Source: JBNKFV01 sp050289485
GTDB lineage: Bacteria; Pseudomonadota; Gammaproteobacteria; Pseudomonadales; Cellvibrionaceae
Assembly: GCA_050289485.1 (NCBI GenBank)
Contig: JBNKFV010000009.1
Coordinates: 248,001-312,000 of the forward strand
Direction of reading: 5' to 3'
DNA: 64,000 bases
The translations under genes and the position numbers were made by a program. The notes under the pieces are model-generated. The model searched no databases. It had not been told where the DNA came from and was given only the letters and a program-made list of their open reading frames with translations. This document shows positions 34,902 through 43,230 of the stretch, one piece after another (position 1 is the first letter of the stretch; each line of letters begins with the position of its first letter).

Positions 34902-36518
34902 TTGTTTAGAAGTTTAAAAATTCGGCTCGTTACCTCGGCAGTAATGGCATTTTTTCTGGTGCTGGGCATACAGGCCTACGTGCGCTTGGCGTTTGACGTA
35001 CCTGAGCTCAAAACACTTGAGGCCATTTCCGACCGTAAAGATGTTGAGCGAGTTAACCAGGCTGTAGATCAGTCATCTGAATTGATTCAGGTGTTGGTGC
35101 ATGACTATGCTACCTGGGATGAGGTCGTAACCTATGTAGAGTTTGGCGGCCAGCATTTCATTGGTGAGGCCTTGCTGGCAGGTTTGATTACTTCTGCCGA
35201 GGTAGATGGTGTGCGGCTTTTTGATAACACGGGCAAGGTGCTGCTGAGCTGTGATAAATCGGCCATACATGGAGGTTGTGACAGTAACTCAAGAGCTGTT
35301 TTTGGCAGTGATCTGTACCAATGGCTGTTAACGTACCGGCAACAGGTATCTCGCTCAGTTGCCAGTGGTTTGTACCAAACGGATCAGGGGCCTGTGATCT
35401 TTGCGGCTGCGCCCATCGGTCGCGAAGGTAATAGCAATGCCTGGTTGGTCTTGTGGCAAGCGGTTGACGATGTGCTGGTAGCCAAATGGCGTTTGCAAGA
35501 ACGGGTAAACGTGTCGGCCTCCTGGTCTGGAGGATCAGCGGCTTTAGCGTCAGAGGCGGCCTTTGATATTGATCAGTATCCGTCTGAGATACAACAGGTC
35601 AAACGTGATAATACGGGACTTCTATGCTGGGCTGTTAACGACATATTCGGCTACCCAAGGGTCTTTTTTTCCATTCAGTACGACAACAGTTTTGTGTCGC
35701 AACGTATCTGGTCACGGTCGTTTTTGATCAGTATTTTTTTGGGTTGCATGCTCATTATACTGGCATTTGTCTTGGTTGAGCGATTTATTGTCAATCCGTT
35801 GTCGCGTTTGGCCGGGGAAGTGGAAAGGATGCGCTTTGACGGCGGTTTACTCGAGGTGACACTCTCCGATCCCGGCAGTATTGAAATCGCCAAAATCGTT
35901 CGACAGTTTGGTTTACTGACAGCAAAAGTGAACGAACAGTATCGATTGCTGCAGGATCAAAACCGTCGCCTCGAAAAAGTGAGCTATCAGGATACACTGA
36001 CAGACCTGCCAAACCGCCGGGCACTGGATTTTTTTATTGACGAAAGCTGGGCAAGGATGCTGCGAGGGGAAGGTAGCCTCTGTATGGCCCTGATTGACTG
36101 TGACTACTTTAAACAATACAACGACACTTATGGCCACGATGCAGGCGATGTAGTGTTAAAAGAACTGGGCAGGGTACTAGATACCTTTAATGCGCAGGAA
36201 CACACCATTGCGGCTCGTTATGGTGGCGAAGAGTTTTGTATTGTTATGCAGAATGCGAAGCTCACTGATGCCGAGCAGCAACTTGAGGCTATCAGACAGG
36301 AGGTAGAGGCGCTGAACATTTTGCACAGCCATTCGTCATTTCAAAAAGTGACCATCAGCATTGGTATAGCGCAGGTTGATGCCTCGCGGCAGTTGCACCC
36401 TAAAAATCTTTTTCGCGCTGCTGACCAGGCGTTGTATGCGGCCAAGCGTGCCGGGCGCAATTGTGTGTTCGTGAGTAAAATTGAGTCGGCAGATTCAGCT
36501 GGCCACGCAAATGAGTGA
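34902..36518 (+). CDS. Membrane diguanylate cyclase with CHASE4-type sensor
   Basis: A 538-residue protein. A membrane helix (about residues 8-28) precedes a periplasmic sensor (about 35-270) whose QVLVHDYATWDEVVTYV motif is characteristic of CHASE4. A second helix (about 275-297) and a HAMP-like linker (VNPLSRLAGEVERM) lead to a GGDEF domain (about 365-530). The active site is GGEEF (about 441-445) with DCDYFKQYNDTYGHDAGD intact, so c-di-GMP synthesis is expected. The RxxD inhibitory site normally found just before GGEEF is absent. TTG at 34902 is the start, with AGAGG upstream. The signal sensed is unknown. Confidence 0.9.
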   Translation: MFRSLKIRLVTSAVMAFFLVLGIQAYVRLAFDVPELKTLEAISDRKDVERVNQAVDQSSELIQVLVHDYATWDEVVTYVEFGGQHFIGEALLAGLITSAEVDGVRLFDNTGKVLLSCDKSAIHGGCDSNSRAVFGSDLYQWLLTYRQQVSRSVASGLYQTDQGPVIFAAAPIGREGNSNAWLVLWQAVDDVLVAKWRLQERVNVSASWSGGSAALASEAAFDIDQYPSEIQQVKRDNTGLLCWAVNDIFGYPRVFFSIQYDNSFVSQRIWSRSFLISIFLGCMLIILAFVLVERFIVNPLSRLAGEVERMRFDGGLLEVTLSDPGSIEIAKIVRQFGLLTAKVNEQYRLLQDQNRRLEKVSYQDTLTDLPNRRALDFFIDESWARMLRGEGSLCMALIDCDYFKQYNDTYGHDAGDVVLKELGRVLDTFNAQEHTIAARYGGEEFCIVMQNAKLTDAEQQLEAIRQEVEALNILHSHSSFQKVTISIGIAQVDASRQLHPKNLFRAADQALYAAKRAGRNCVFVSKIESADSAGHANE

Positions 36519-36552
36519 TAGTAACCCGGTAAGCATGATTGCCGGGTTACTA
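36519..36552 (+). terminator. Hairpin after the diguanylate cyclase gene
   Basis: An 11-bp stem TAGTAACCCGG/CCGGGTTACTA with a 12-base loop begins at the stop codon. There is no T-run, so termination may be partial. Confidence 0.5.
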
Positions 36553-36646
36553 AGCGGTGCGCAGATGTGCTGCCATGGGGCGCCGGGTTAATTGTAGAAA
36601 TAATCGGCTCTTGAATGTAAGGGGCCTTGAGACAGGTTGTCTGTTT

Positions 36647-37291
36647 ATGGATAAGTCATTACAAGATATTCGCCGGGACTATATCAAAGATAAGCTTACG
36701 CGGGAGAGTCTCGATAACGACCCTCTTGTCCAATTTGAAAAGTGGTTGAAACAGGCTATTGATGGAGGTTTACAGGATCCCACCGCGATGACGCTGGCTA
36801 CGGTGGATGCCTCTGGCCAGCCTTCGCAGCGTATTGTGCTATTAAAGGATATGGACGCACGAGGGTTTGTGTTTTATACCAATCTGGAAAGTAAAAAAGC
36901 ACGGGACATCAGTCAGAACAATCGGGTGAGCCTGCACTTTCCCTGGCACGATATGGAGCGCCAGGTAAAAATTTGTGGCACCGTAACGCGGCTCAGCAAG
37001 CAGGAATCGCTGGCTTATTTTCTTAAGCGGCCCCGCGAAAGCCAGTTGGCCGCCTGGGCATCGGCCCAAAGTCGCCCGCTTTCATCACGCCAGGTACTGG
37101 TGCAGCAGTTTAATGCCATGAAAGAAAAGTTTGCCCGTGGCGACATTCCTTTACCGGATTTTTGGGGTGGGCTTAGAGTTGTGCCGCATACCATCGAATT
37201 CTGGCAGGGAGGGGCTAATCGTTTGCACGACCGGTTTGTGTATACGCTGCTGGCCGAGGGTGACTGGTCAATCGAACGTTTGGCACCCTAG
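36647..37291 (+). CDS. pdxH: Pyridoxamine 5'-phosphate oxidase
   Basis: A 214-residue FMN enzyme that makes pyridoxal 5'-phosphate from the pyridoxine or pyridoxamine phosphate. QDIRRDYIKDKLTRESLDNDPLVQFEKW, RIVLLKDMDARGFVFYTN, AWASAQSRPLSSR and the C-terminal EFWQGGANRLHDRF are family hallmarks. ATG at 36647 gives the normal length; an upstream in-frame start would add 30 unrelated residues. Confidence 0.96.
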   Translation: MDKSLQDIRRDYIKDKLTRESLDNDPLVQFEKWLKQAIDGGLQDPTAMTLATVDASGQPSQRIVLLKDMDARGFVFYTNLESKKARDISQNNRVSLHFPWHDMERQVKICGTVTRLSKQESLAYFLKRPRESQLAAWASAQSRPLSSRQVLVQQFNAMKEKFARGDIPLPDFWGGLRVVPHTIEFWQGGANRLHDRFVYTLLAEGDWSIERLAP

Positions 37292-37356
37292 GGTAATTTA
37301 AATGATTCTGTTATGGCTAAAAAGCCGTCTATCCAAGCCCTAGCGGAGGAGTCGTA

Positions 37357-38370
37357 ATGTCGCTACCAGAGAGCATGCAGCATATCGGGATGGCTGAGCC
37401 GGGTGACCCGGATGTGATGACATTGTGTACCTCTCTCGTTCCCGACTGTAGACCGCATGAGGTGTTGATAAAGGTAGCTGCAGCGGGTGTGAATCGTCCC
37501 GACCTGCTGCAACGTGCCGGCGCTTATCCGCCGCCGGATGACGCCTCACCCATATTGGGGCTTGAGGTGTCTGGCGTGGTAGTGAGTGCTGGTGCTGAGG
37601 TTACCGCGTGGTCGGTGGGTGATCGCGTATGTGCCCTCACCAATGGCGGTGGCTACGCGCAGTATGTTGCTGTGCCCGCAGGACAGTGTCTGGCTGTACC
37701 CCACAACGTGTCCATGACCATGGCTGCGTCCTTGCCGGAAACCTACTTTACCGTGTGGAGCAACGTTTTTATGGAGGCCAAACTTGCCGCCGATGAAACA
37801 CTATTGGTTCATGGTGGCAGCGGTGGCATCGGTGCCGCTGCCATTCAGTTGGCGAAAGCGCAGGGTAGCCGGGTTATTGCAACCGCCGGTAGTAAGGAGA
37901 AGTGCGACTATTGCCTACAACTGGGTGCCAGTGCCGCTATTAACTACCGTGAGCAGGACTTTGTGGATGAGGTAAAGGCGATTACCGAGGGGCGTGGCGC
38001 TAATGTGATTCTCGATATGGTTGGGGGTGAGTATGTGGCGAAGAATATCAAAGCCGCCGCCATGGATGGGCGCATTGTTAACATTGCTTATTTGCACGGC
38101 AGCAACGTTACACTGAATCTGATGCCCGTGATGTTGAAACGCCTATATCTCACGGGTTCTACACTGCGGCCTCGAACAGTGGCTTATAAAGCTGAAATTG
38201 CCAGACAGCTTGCTAACATTGTCTGGCCTTGGCTTGCCAGTGGCCGCCTTGTTAACTGCGTTGAAAAGGTGTTTCCGCTGGCTGCTGCCGCTGCCGCACA
38301 TCGTTGGCTAGACAGCGGCGATAGCAAGGGTAAAGTGGTTTTGGATGTGGCACTGGCTGATCTTGAATAG
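37357..38370 (+). CDS. NAD(P)H quinone oxidoreductase (PIG3/zeta-crystallin type)
   Basis: A 337-residue zinc-free medium-chain dehydrogenase. GVNRPDLLQRAGAYPPP, LGLEVSGVV, LPETYFTVWSNVF and the NADPH-binding VHGGSGGIGAAAIQLAKAQGSRVIATAGS match the TP53I3/PIG3 quinone reductase group. It reduces quinones, perhaps protecting against redox cycling. A good GCGGAGGAG box precedes the ATG. It converges with the exonuclease gene 19 bases later. Confidence 0.9.
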   Translation: MSLPESMQHIGMAEPGDPDVMTLCTSLVPDCRPHEVLIKVAAAGVNRPDLLQRAGAYPPPDDASPILGLEVSGVVVSAGAEVTAWSVGDRVCALTNGGGYAQYVAVPAGQCLAVPHNVSMTMAASLPETYFTVWSNVFMEAKLAADETLLVHGGSGGIGAAAIQLAKAQGSRVIATAGSKEKCDYCLQLGASAAINYREQDFVDEVKAITEGRGANVILDMVGGEYVAKNIKAAAMDGRIVNIAYLHGSNVTLNLMPVMLKRLYLTGSTLRPRTVAYKAEIARQLANIVWPWLASGRLVNCVEKVFPLAAAAAAHRWLDSGDSKGKVVLDVALADLE

Positions 38371-38389
38371 CGCTGGTATTCACTAGGCC

Positions 38390-39103
38390 CTAGCACCACC
38401 ACTTTCTCACTCTTGTAGCCTCAATTTCCCAGTGCGCTATTTGTGCCTGCCACAGTTCTGCCGTGGCCAGGGCATCGACCAAGGCATTGTGATTCTCATA
38501 AGCTGGCAAATGGTAGCGCTGACGGGCATTCGGCAAGCGCGCAGAAGGTAACCGTTTGCGTAACGTTTTCGCTAGCAAAGACTGTTTTTGCTTAATATAC
38601 CGTGCTTCCTGCTCCATGGTGTCAATGACGGGAAACAACCAGTTTTCTCCGTAAAGTGACATCGCCGCCTGCCGGAAAAACTCCCTTTCCATTGGGCGAT
38701 AATGTACGACGACCTGCTTGCCAGCGAGACAGGCCATGACTTCAGGCAACACTGATCGTAACGTTGGAGCGTTAGCAACCTCGGAATGTGTAATGTGATG
38801 CACAATGATTGAATCCGATGTTAATTGCCTGGTTCTCACCAACCAATGCTGAGCCTGGGCCAGATGGATGCACTGAGAGTCGAAAGGCACAAGGCCAATG
38901 CTGATAATGTCGTCTTGCTGAGCATCCATTCCCGTGGTTTCGATATCGACCGCTACGAACTCTGTGGATTGCAGGGTTTGGTTACTGTCAGCTGGAGGTT
39001 GGACGTAGAATGCCTGCAAGCAGTCAGTCAGCTCACTCTGTGTCTGCTCAGAGTAAAACCGGTCCCAATCTTCAGGCAGTGTTTTGGCGGAAAAAGGTTG
39101 CAA
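38390..39103 (-). CDS. DnaQ-like 3'-5' exonuclease
   Basis: A 237-residue DEDDh-family exonuclease. Motif I is VAVDIETTGMD (about residue 49), motif II falls near VVVHYRPMEREFF and motif III in ENHNALVDALATAEL, which supplies the last His and Asp. The N-terminal 45 residues are an extension seen in relatives encoded beside DUF294 proteins. It begins 6 bases after the DUF294/CBS gene, so the two are co-transcribed. The physiological substrate is unknown. Confidence 0.88.
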   Translation of the reverse strand: MQPFSAKTLPEDWDRFYSEQTQSELTDCLQAFYVQPPADSNQTLQSTEFVAVDIETTGMDAQQDDIISIGLVPFDSQCIHLAQAQHWLVRTRQLTSDSIIVHHITHSEVANAPTLRSVLPEVMACLAGKQVVVHYRPMEREFFRQAAMSLYGENWLFPVIDTMEQEARYIKQKQSLLAKTLRKRLPSARLPNARQRYHLPAYENHNALVDALATAELWQAQIAHWEIEATRVRKWWC

Positions 39104-39109
39104 TTGAGG

Positions 39110-41002
39110 CTATCCCGTCTGGTTTATCGTGTAGCGAAACTTCAGAAATTTCTGGGCCGAACTCAACACCTGGAATGCTTCCTTTAACCCCCGTCGTTCT
39201 TTACTGGTCAGCGTTTTTGGATCAACGGTATTGTCGGGTTCTGCACCGATTTCGACAGCCGATACCTGCTGGCGAATACGCACCATAGACAGGTATTCCA
39301 TCGCATCGGACAATTCATCGCGGTTGCCGTCCGGCAGCAGCGATGAACCGGCAATGTCGTCCAGGCGATCAAAAGAACTTTGTGAAAGAGATCCTGCCGC
39401 CAGCGCATGTATCCGAATCACGTCCACCAGCGGTGCGGTACCACGACGTTTTAGGTCGAGGGTATAACGCTGGTGTCCGTCTTTTTCCAAAACGAAACTT
39501 TTAAAAAACCCCAATGGAGGTGTTCGCTTCAGTGCATTGCGCGCCAGACTGGCCAAAAAGAGCCGATTATGCCTCGCCTTGTTGACGATAAAGCGCGTAA
39601 GTTCTTCCGCCCAGGCTGTCTTGCCGGCAACAGCTGATAAATCGAAAAAAATACAAGCACGTAATAAAGCTTCTGGAGCGGGGTTTTCAATCCAGTCACT
39701 GAACTGCCGTTTCCAATCCTGCAAGGTCATCCGCCATTTGGGATTGGACGCCATAATGCCGCCTTTACAATAGGGATAACCACAAGCATTTAATCCATCG
39801 CAAACAAATTCTGACAATTGTTTGAAATACTCACCATGTTTTTTCTCGTCATAATGTGGTGACAGAATCAGTGCGTTATCCTGGTCAGTGACCAGTAACT
39901 GCTCCTCTCGTGCCATTGAGCCCAGCGCCAGGAAACAATAGGGCACGGGGGGCGGGCCTAGTTTAATCTCGGCCAGATGCAACAGGCGCTGCTTAAATGA
40001 TCGGCCGATCACTGACATGGCGGTACCTATCATATGGGCGTTGGCGTCCTCTTTTTGCATGCGTACCATGACCGCAGCAACCTGTGATGACAGATCAATC
40101 AGTCCATGCAAAGAGACCTCGGTTAATATTCTTCGCACCAGCAATAAACTGTTTTGAGATTCATGGCGCATGAGATCCGACAGTGATACAAGCCCCGTCA
40201 CTTTGTCTTGCCGTATCAGCGGTAGATGGTGAATGTTGTGACGTAACATCAACAGCATGGCTTCATAAACATAGCAGTCGTCTTTAATGGTAATTAAATC
40301 CGTGGACATAATATCTCGAAGCGGTGTGTCATAAGGCCGCGCTTTTGCCAGTACGAGCCGGCGTAAATCCTTGTCTGTAACGATTCCGGCTGGTTGCATC
40401 ATCACAGTACTGTCGCTACCGGTTTCAGATTGCACGCGATCGTACACTACTACGGAAGAAACGGTTTGCTCCGTCATCTTAACGGCGGCTGCATATACGG
40501 TTTCATCGGCATACATATAAACGGGTGTATTCTTAATAATGTCCCGTACCCGTACGGTGGTCATATCGTTCTTGTCGGCTTCATCCGACACAGCCTGCCG
40601 CAGGGTGGAATACTCATTGGCACCGAAATAATCTCCGAACGCACCATACTTTCTGCAGAGCAGCAAAAAAATGGATGCTGGAATTTGGTATACCAACGTA
40701 TCTTCGAGCGCACGCACTGGATAACAGACTCGGCCATTCATCAGAATACCCAACTGGCCGAACAGCTCGCCAGGCTCTTGCCGGTTGTACAGCTCGCCGG
40801 CAGGATGAAATACTTCAACCGCTCCGGAGCGAATTAGAAATAGTGCGTCAATTGGATCGCCATAGCTCAATATCTGGGTGTCGGCGCGGTAGTAGCTGAC
40901 TTCGATATGACCACACAGCTCATGCACTTCATCCTCCGGCAAGCTATCAAAGGGTTCGTGGGCGCTGACAAACGTTACAATATCTTGAATTTCCACTGAC
41001 AT
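39110..41002 (-). CDS. DUF294 putative nucleotidyltransferase with cNMP-binding and CBS domains
   Basis: A 630-residue regulatory protein. Domains in order are a cyclic-nucleotide-binding domain (about residues 8-125), a CBS pair (about 160-290, with VTGLVSLSDLMRHE), a DUF294 nucleotidyltransferase-like domain (about 320-470, LGSMAREEQLLVTDQDNALIL resembling the GlnD/KNTase GS...D.D motif) and a DUF294 C-terminal helical domain. Such proteins commonly pair with a DnaQ-like exonuclease and lie near sodium:solute transporters. Here the neighbour is a BCCT transporter, transcribed towards it, 133 bases upstream. Confidence 0.9.
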   Translation of the reverse strand: MSVEIQDIVTFVSAHEPFDSLPEDEVHELCGHIEVSYYRADTQILSYGDPIDALFLIRSGAVEVFHPAGELYNRQEPGELFGQLGILMNGRVCYPVRALEDTLVYQIPASIFLLLCRKYGAFGDYFGANEYSTLRQAVSDEADKNDMTTVRVRDIIKNTPVYMYADETVYAAAVKMTEQTVSSVVVYDRVQSETGSDSTVMMQPAGIVTDKDLRRLVLAKARPYDTPLRDIMSTDLITIKDDCYVYEAMLLMLRHNIHHLPLIRQDKVTGLVSLSDLMRHESQNSLLLVRRILTEVSLHGLIDLSSQVAAVMVRMQKEDANAHMIGTAMSVIGRSFKQRLLHLAEIKLGPPPVPYCFLALGSMAREEQLLVTDQDNALILSPHYDEKKHGEYFKQLSEFVCDGLNACGYPYCKGGIMASNPKWRMTLQDWKRQFSDWIENPAPEALLRACIFFDLSAVAGKTAWAEELTRFIVNKARHNRLFLASLARNALKRTPPLGFFKSFVLEKDGHQRYTLDLKRRGTAPLVDVIRIHALAAGSLSQSSFDRLDDIAGSSLLPDGNRDELSDAMEYLSMVRIRQQVSAVEIGAEPDNTVDPKTLTSKERRGLKEAFQVLSSAQKFLKFRYTINQTG

Positions 41003-41134
41003 AGATAGACTAAACCCCTAAATTCAAGGCGATCTGGCATACGTTTCAATCGTGCCGGTGGCTACGCGGCCAGAGCTGGATTTTACTGGCCGAGGCAGGT
41101 CATTAACACCGTTTCATCGTGTCTGGGATGGGGA

Positions 41135-42721
41135 CTAGCTGTCAACGCTGCCTGCAGCAGAAGACAGATATTGATTCTGTTCATGCTGGAGCCCCATATA
41201 GAGCGTTACACACATGGCCAGTAGTACCAGGGTGAAAGGCAGGCCAACAGAAATGGCTGCCGCTTGCAGGGCGCCCAGTGCATCTGCGCCTCCACCAACC
41301 AATAGTGCAATAGCGATAACGCCTTCCATTGATACCCAGAAAACTCGTTGGCGCACCGGTGAATCCACCTTGCCACCCGCAGTGATGCTGTCGATCACCA
41401 GCGATCCCGAGTCGGAAGACGTTACAAAGAATACCAGAACCAGCACAATGCCGAGGAAGGAACTTATCAGTGGCATCGGAAGAATCTCAAGCATCTGGAA
41501 CAAGGCCAGCGATGTGTCGGTAATGCCATGGGCGAGCTCGCCCACTCCGTTCTGTACCTGCTGTAATGCGGAGCCGCCGAATGCTGTCATCCAGGCGACG
41601 GTCACCACGGTGGGTACAAGCAGGACCGCGGCGATGAACTGGCGGATCGTCCGACCCTTGGAAATCCGGGCGATAAACATGCCGACGAAAGGTGACCAGG
41701 AGATCCACCAGGCCCAATAAAACACGGTCCAGCCGTGATAGAAGGTTTGGTCTTCACGCCCAATCCAGTTGCTGAGAGATACCAGGTTGGTGAAGTAGTC
41801 GGTGGCGGTTGACAGCATCTCACCGAAAAAGCTAAATCCCTGTGCGACAAAGATGACAAATAGCATCAGCAGCAGGGCTAGCAACATGTTGATATTACTG
41901 AGAATTTTAACGCCACCGTCGAGCCCGCGAACGACCGACACGAGCGCTACCGCCGTCACGCAGACAATAATGATGATCTGTAGTGTGACCCCAGAGGAAA
42001 AACCGAACAAGAATTGAAGGCCACCGGCCGCCTGTTGTGCGCCAAATCCCAGCGATGTTGCCAGGCCAAAGAGGGTAGCGAGCACGGCGACTATGTCGAT
42101 AACATTGCCGAACCAGCCCCAGCAGTGATCTCGCAAAAGCGGGTAGAAAGCGGAGCGGATGGTCAGCGGCAGGTTTTTATTGTAGGCAAAAAAAGCCAGT
42201 GACAGACCCACCAAGGCATAGATAGCCCAAGGATGAAGGCCCCAGTGAAACATCGTTGCGCCCATTGCCTTGTGTACGGCATCTGCACTGAATGCCTGGA
42301 CATTCAGGGGCGTTCCATACCACCCGGTGTAGTAGGCGATAGGTTCGGCCACACTAAAGTACATCAGTCCTATGCCCATGCCAGCCGCAAACAGCATGCC
42401 GAACCAGGATATCAATGAGTATTCAGGTTTTGCGTCGGGGCCTCCGAGCCGAATATTACCGACGGGTAGCAGGATCAGTAGGAGGCAGAAAAGCACAAAA
42501 ATATTGCCAGCAACGACAAATAGCCAGTCAAAATGGTTAATTGACCAGCCCTTGACGCTGTCGAAAATACTTTTCGCATTGCCGGGAAACAACAGCGTGC
42601 CGGCGACAAACAGTGTTGTGATGATAGCGGAAATATCAAAAACCAGATTGTGGATGTCCATTCCCCAGCGGCGGATATTATCCTGTCCTATGGTATAATC
42701 GGTGTCATAGAGGTCGGACAC
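41135..42721 (-). CDS. BCCT family transporter (betaine/carnitine/choline)
   Basis: A 528-residue membrane protein with about twelve helices. GMGIGLMYFSVAEPIAYY, GWTVFYWAWWISWSPFVGMFIARISKGRTIR and FFVTSSDSGS are the conserved BCCT signatures, including the aromatic box for quaternary amines. The start is GTG at 42721 with GAGG/GGAG 8 bases upstream. The C-terminus is short, unlike osmoregulated BetP, so uptake for catabolism is likely. The glycine betaine degradation genes begin 7 kb away, supporting betaine or choline as substrate. Confidence 0.92.
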   Translation of the reverse strand: MSDLYDTDYTIGQDNIRRWGMDIHNLVFDISAIITTLFVAGTLLFPGNAKSIFDSVKGWSINHFDWLFVVAGNIFVLFCLLLILLPVGNIRLGGPDAKPEYSLISWFGMLFAAGMGIGLMYFSVAEPIAYYTGWYGTPLNVQAFSADAVHKAMGATMFHWGLHPWAIYALVGLSLAFFAYNKNLPLTIRSAFYPLLRDHCWGWFGNVIDIVAVLATLFGLATSLGFGAQQAAGGLQFLFGFSSGVTLQIIIIVCVTAVALVSVVRGLDGGVKILSNINMLLALLLMLFVIFVAQGFSFFGEMLSTATDYFTNLVSLSNWIGREDQTFYHGWTVFYWAWWISWSPFVGMFIARISKGRTIRQFIAAVLLVPTVVTVAWMTAFGGSALQQVQNGVGELAHGITDTSLALFQMLEILPMPLISSFLGIVLVLVFFVTSSDSGSLVIDSITAGGKVDSPVRQRVFWVSMEGVIAIALLVGGGADALGALQAAAISVGLPFTLVLLAMCVTLYMGLQHEQNQYLSSAAGSVDS

Positions 42722-43230
42722 TATGGTTACTCCTCAGGGGGAGAGGCTTCAATCCAGTAATCCGGTGAATTGACTCCAGCTCCCAAATATTGACGTTAGT
42801 ACGCGCAAATATTGCGGTATCTGACCAAGCGTGCCCGATGGGCTTTTGGTACTTGTTTTTGTTTTGCTGTAGGCTATGCCTTACCTTAACAGCCTGTGTT
42901 ATTGGGCATACTCCGTCAAGCAGGGATGGGGGTCATTCATAAATACGACAAATTTATCCGCGTTTGCGACATCTGATAAAGTCAACCGTGAGCACGCTTG
43001 GCAAACTAGGAAGCATTTCTCACAACGGCCATTCTATGGCGGCTATCTATCGGTCACCAGAAGAAAAGGGCGTATATTTCTCCTATATGCGGCGCTTTTG
43101 GATAAGTTATCCTTTGGGGCCGTGATAAAAATAGATCTGCGTCAGTTAGTCGTTTTCCTAAAGTTAACCTGATATCCTTCCTATATATCTTATTAATCTT
43201 TCAAATGATACTTACAAGGGGCCAATGTAT
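42722..43230. promoter_or_regulatory. Divergent regulatory region with a phased direct repeat
   Basis: The 509 bases between the BCCT gene and the TonB receptor hold no convincing gene. CAAATATTG occurs at 42784-42792 and again at 42806-42814, a 22-base phase (about two helical turns), 63-93 bases ahead of the BCCT start. This looks like a binding site for a dimeric regulator. The plus-strand promoter for the receptor was not identified with confidence; TATATATCTTATTAA near 43183 could include its -10. Confidence 0.4.
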
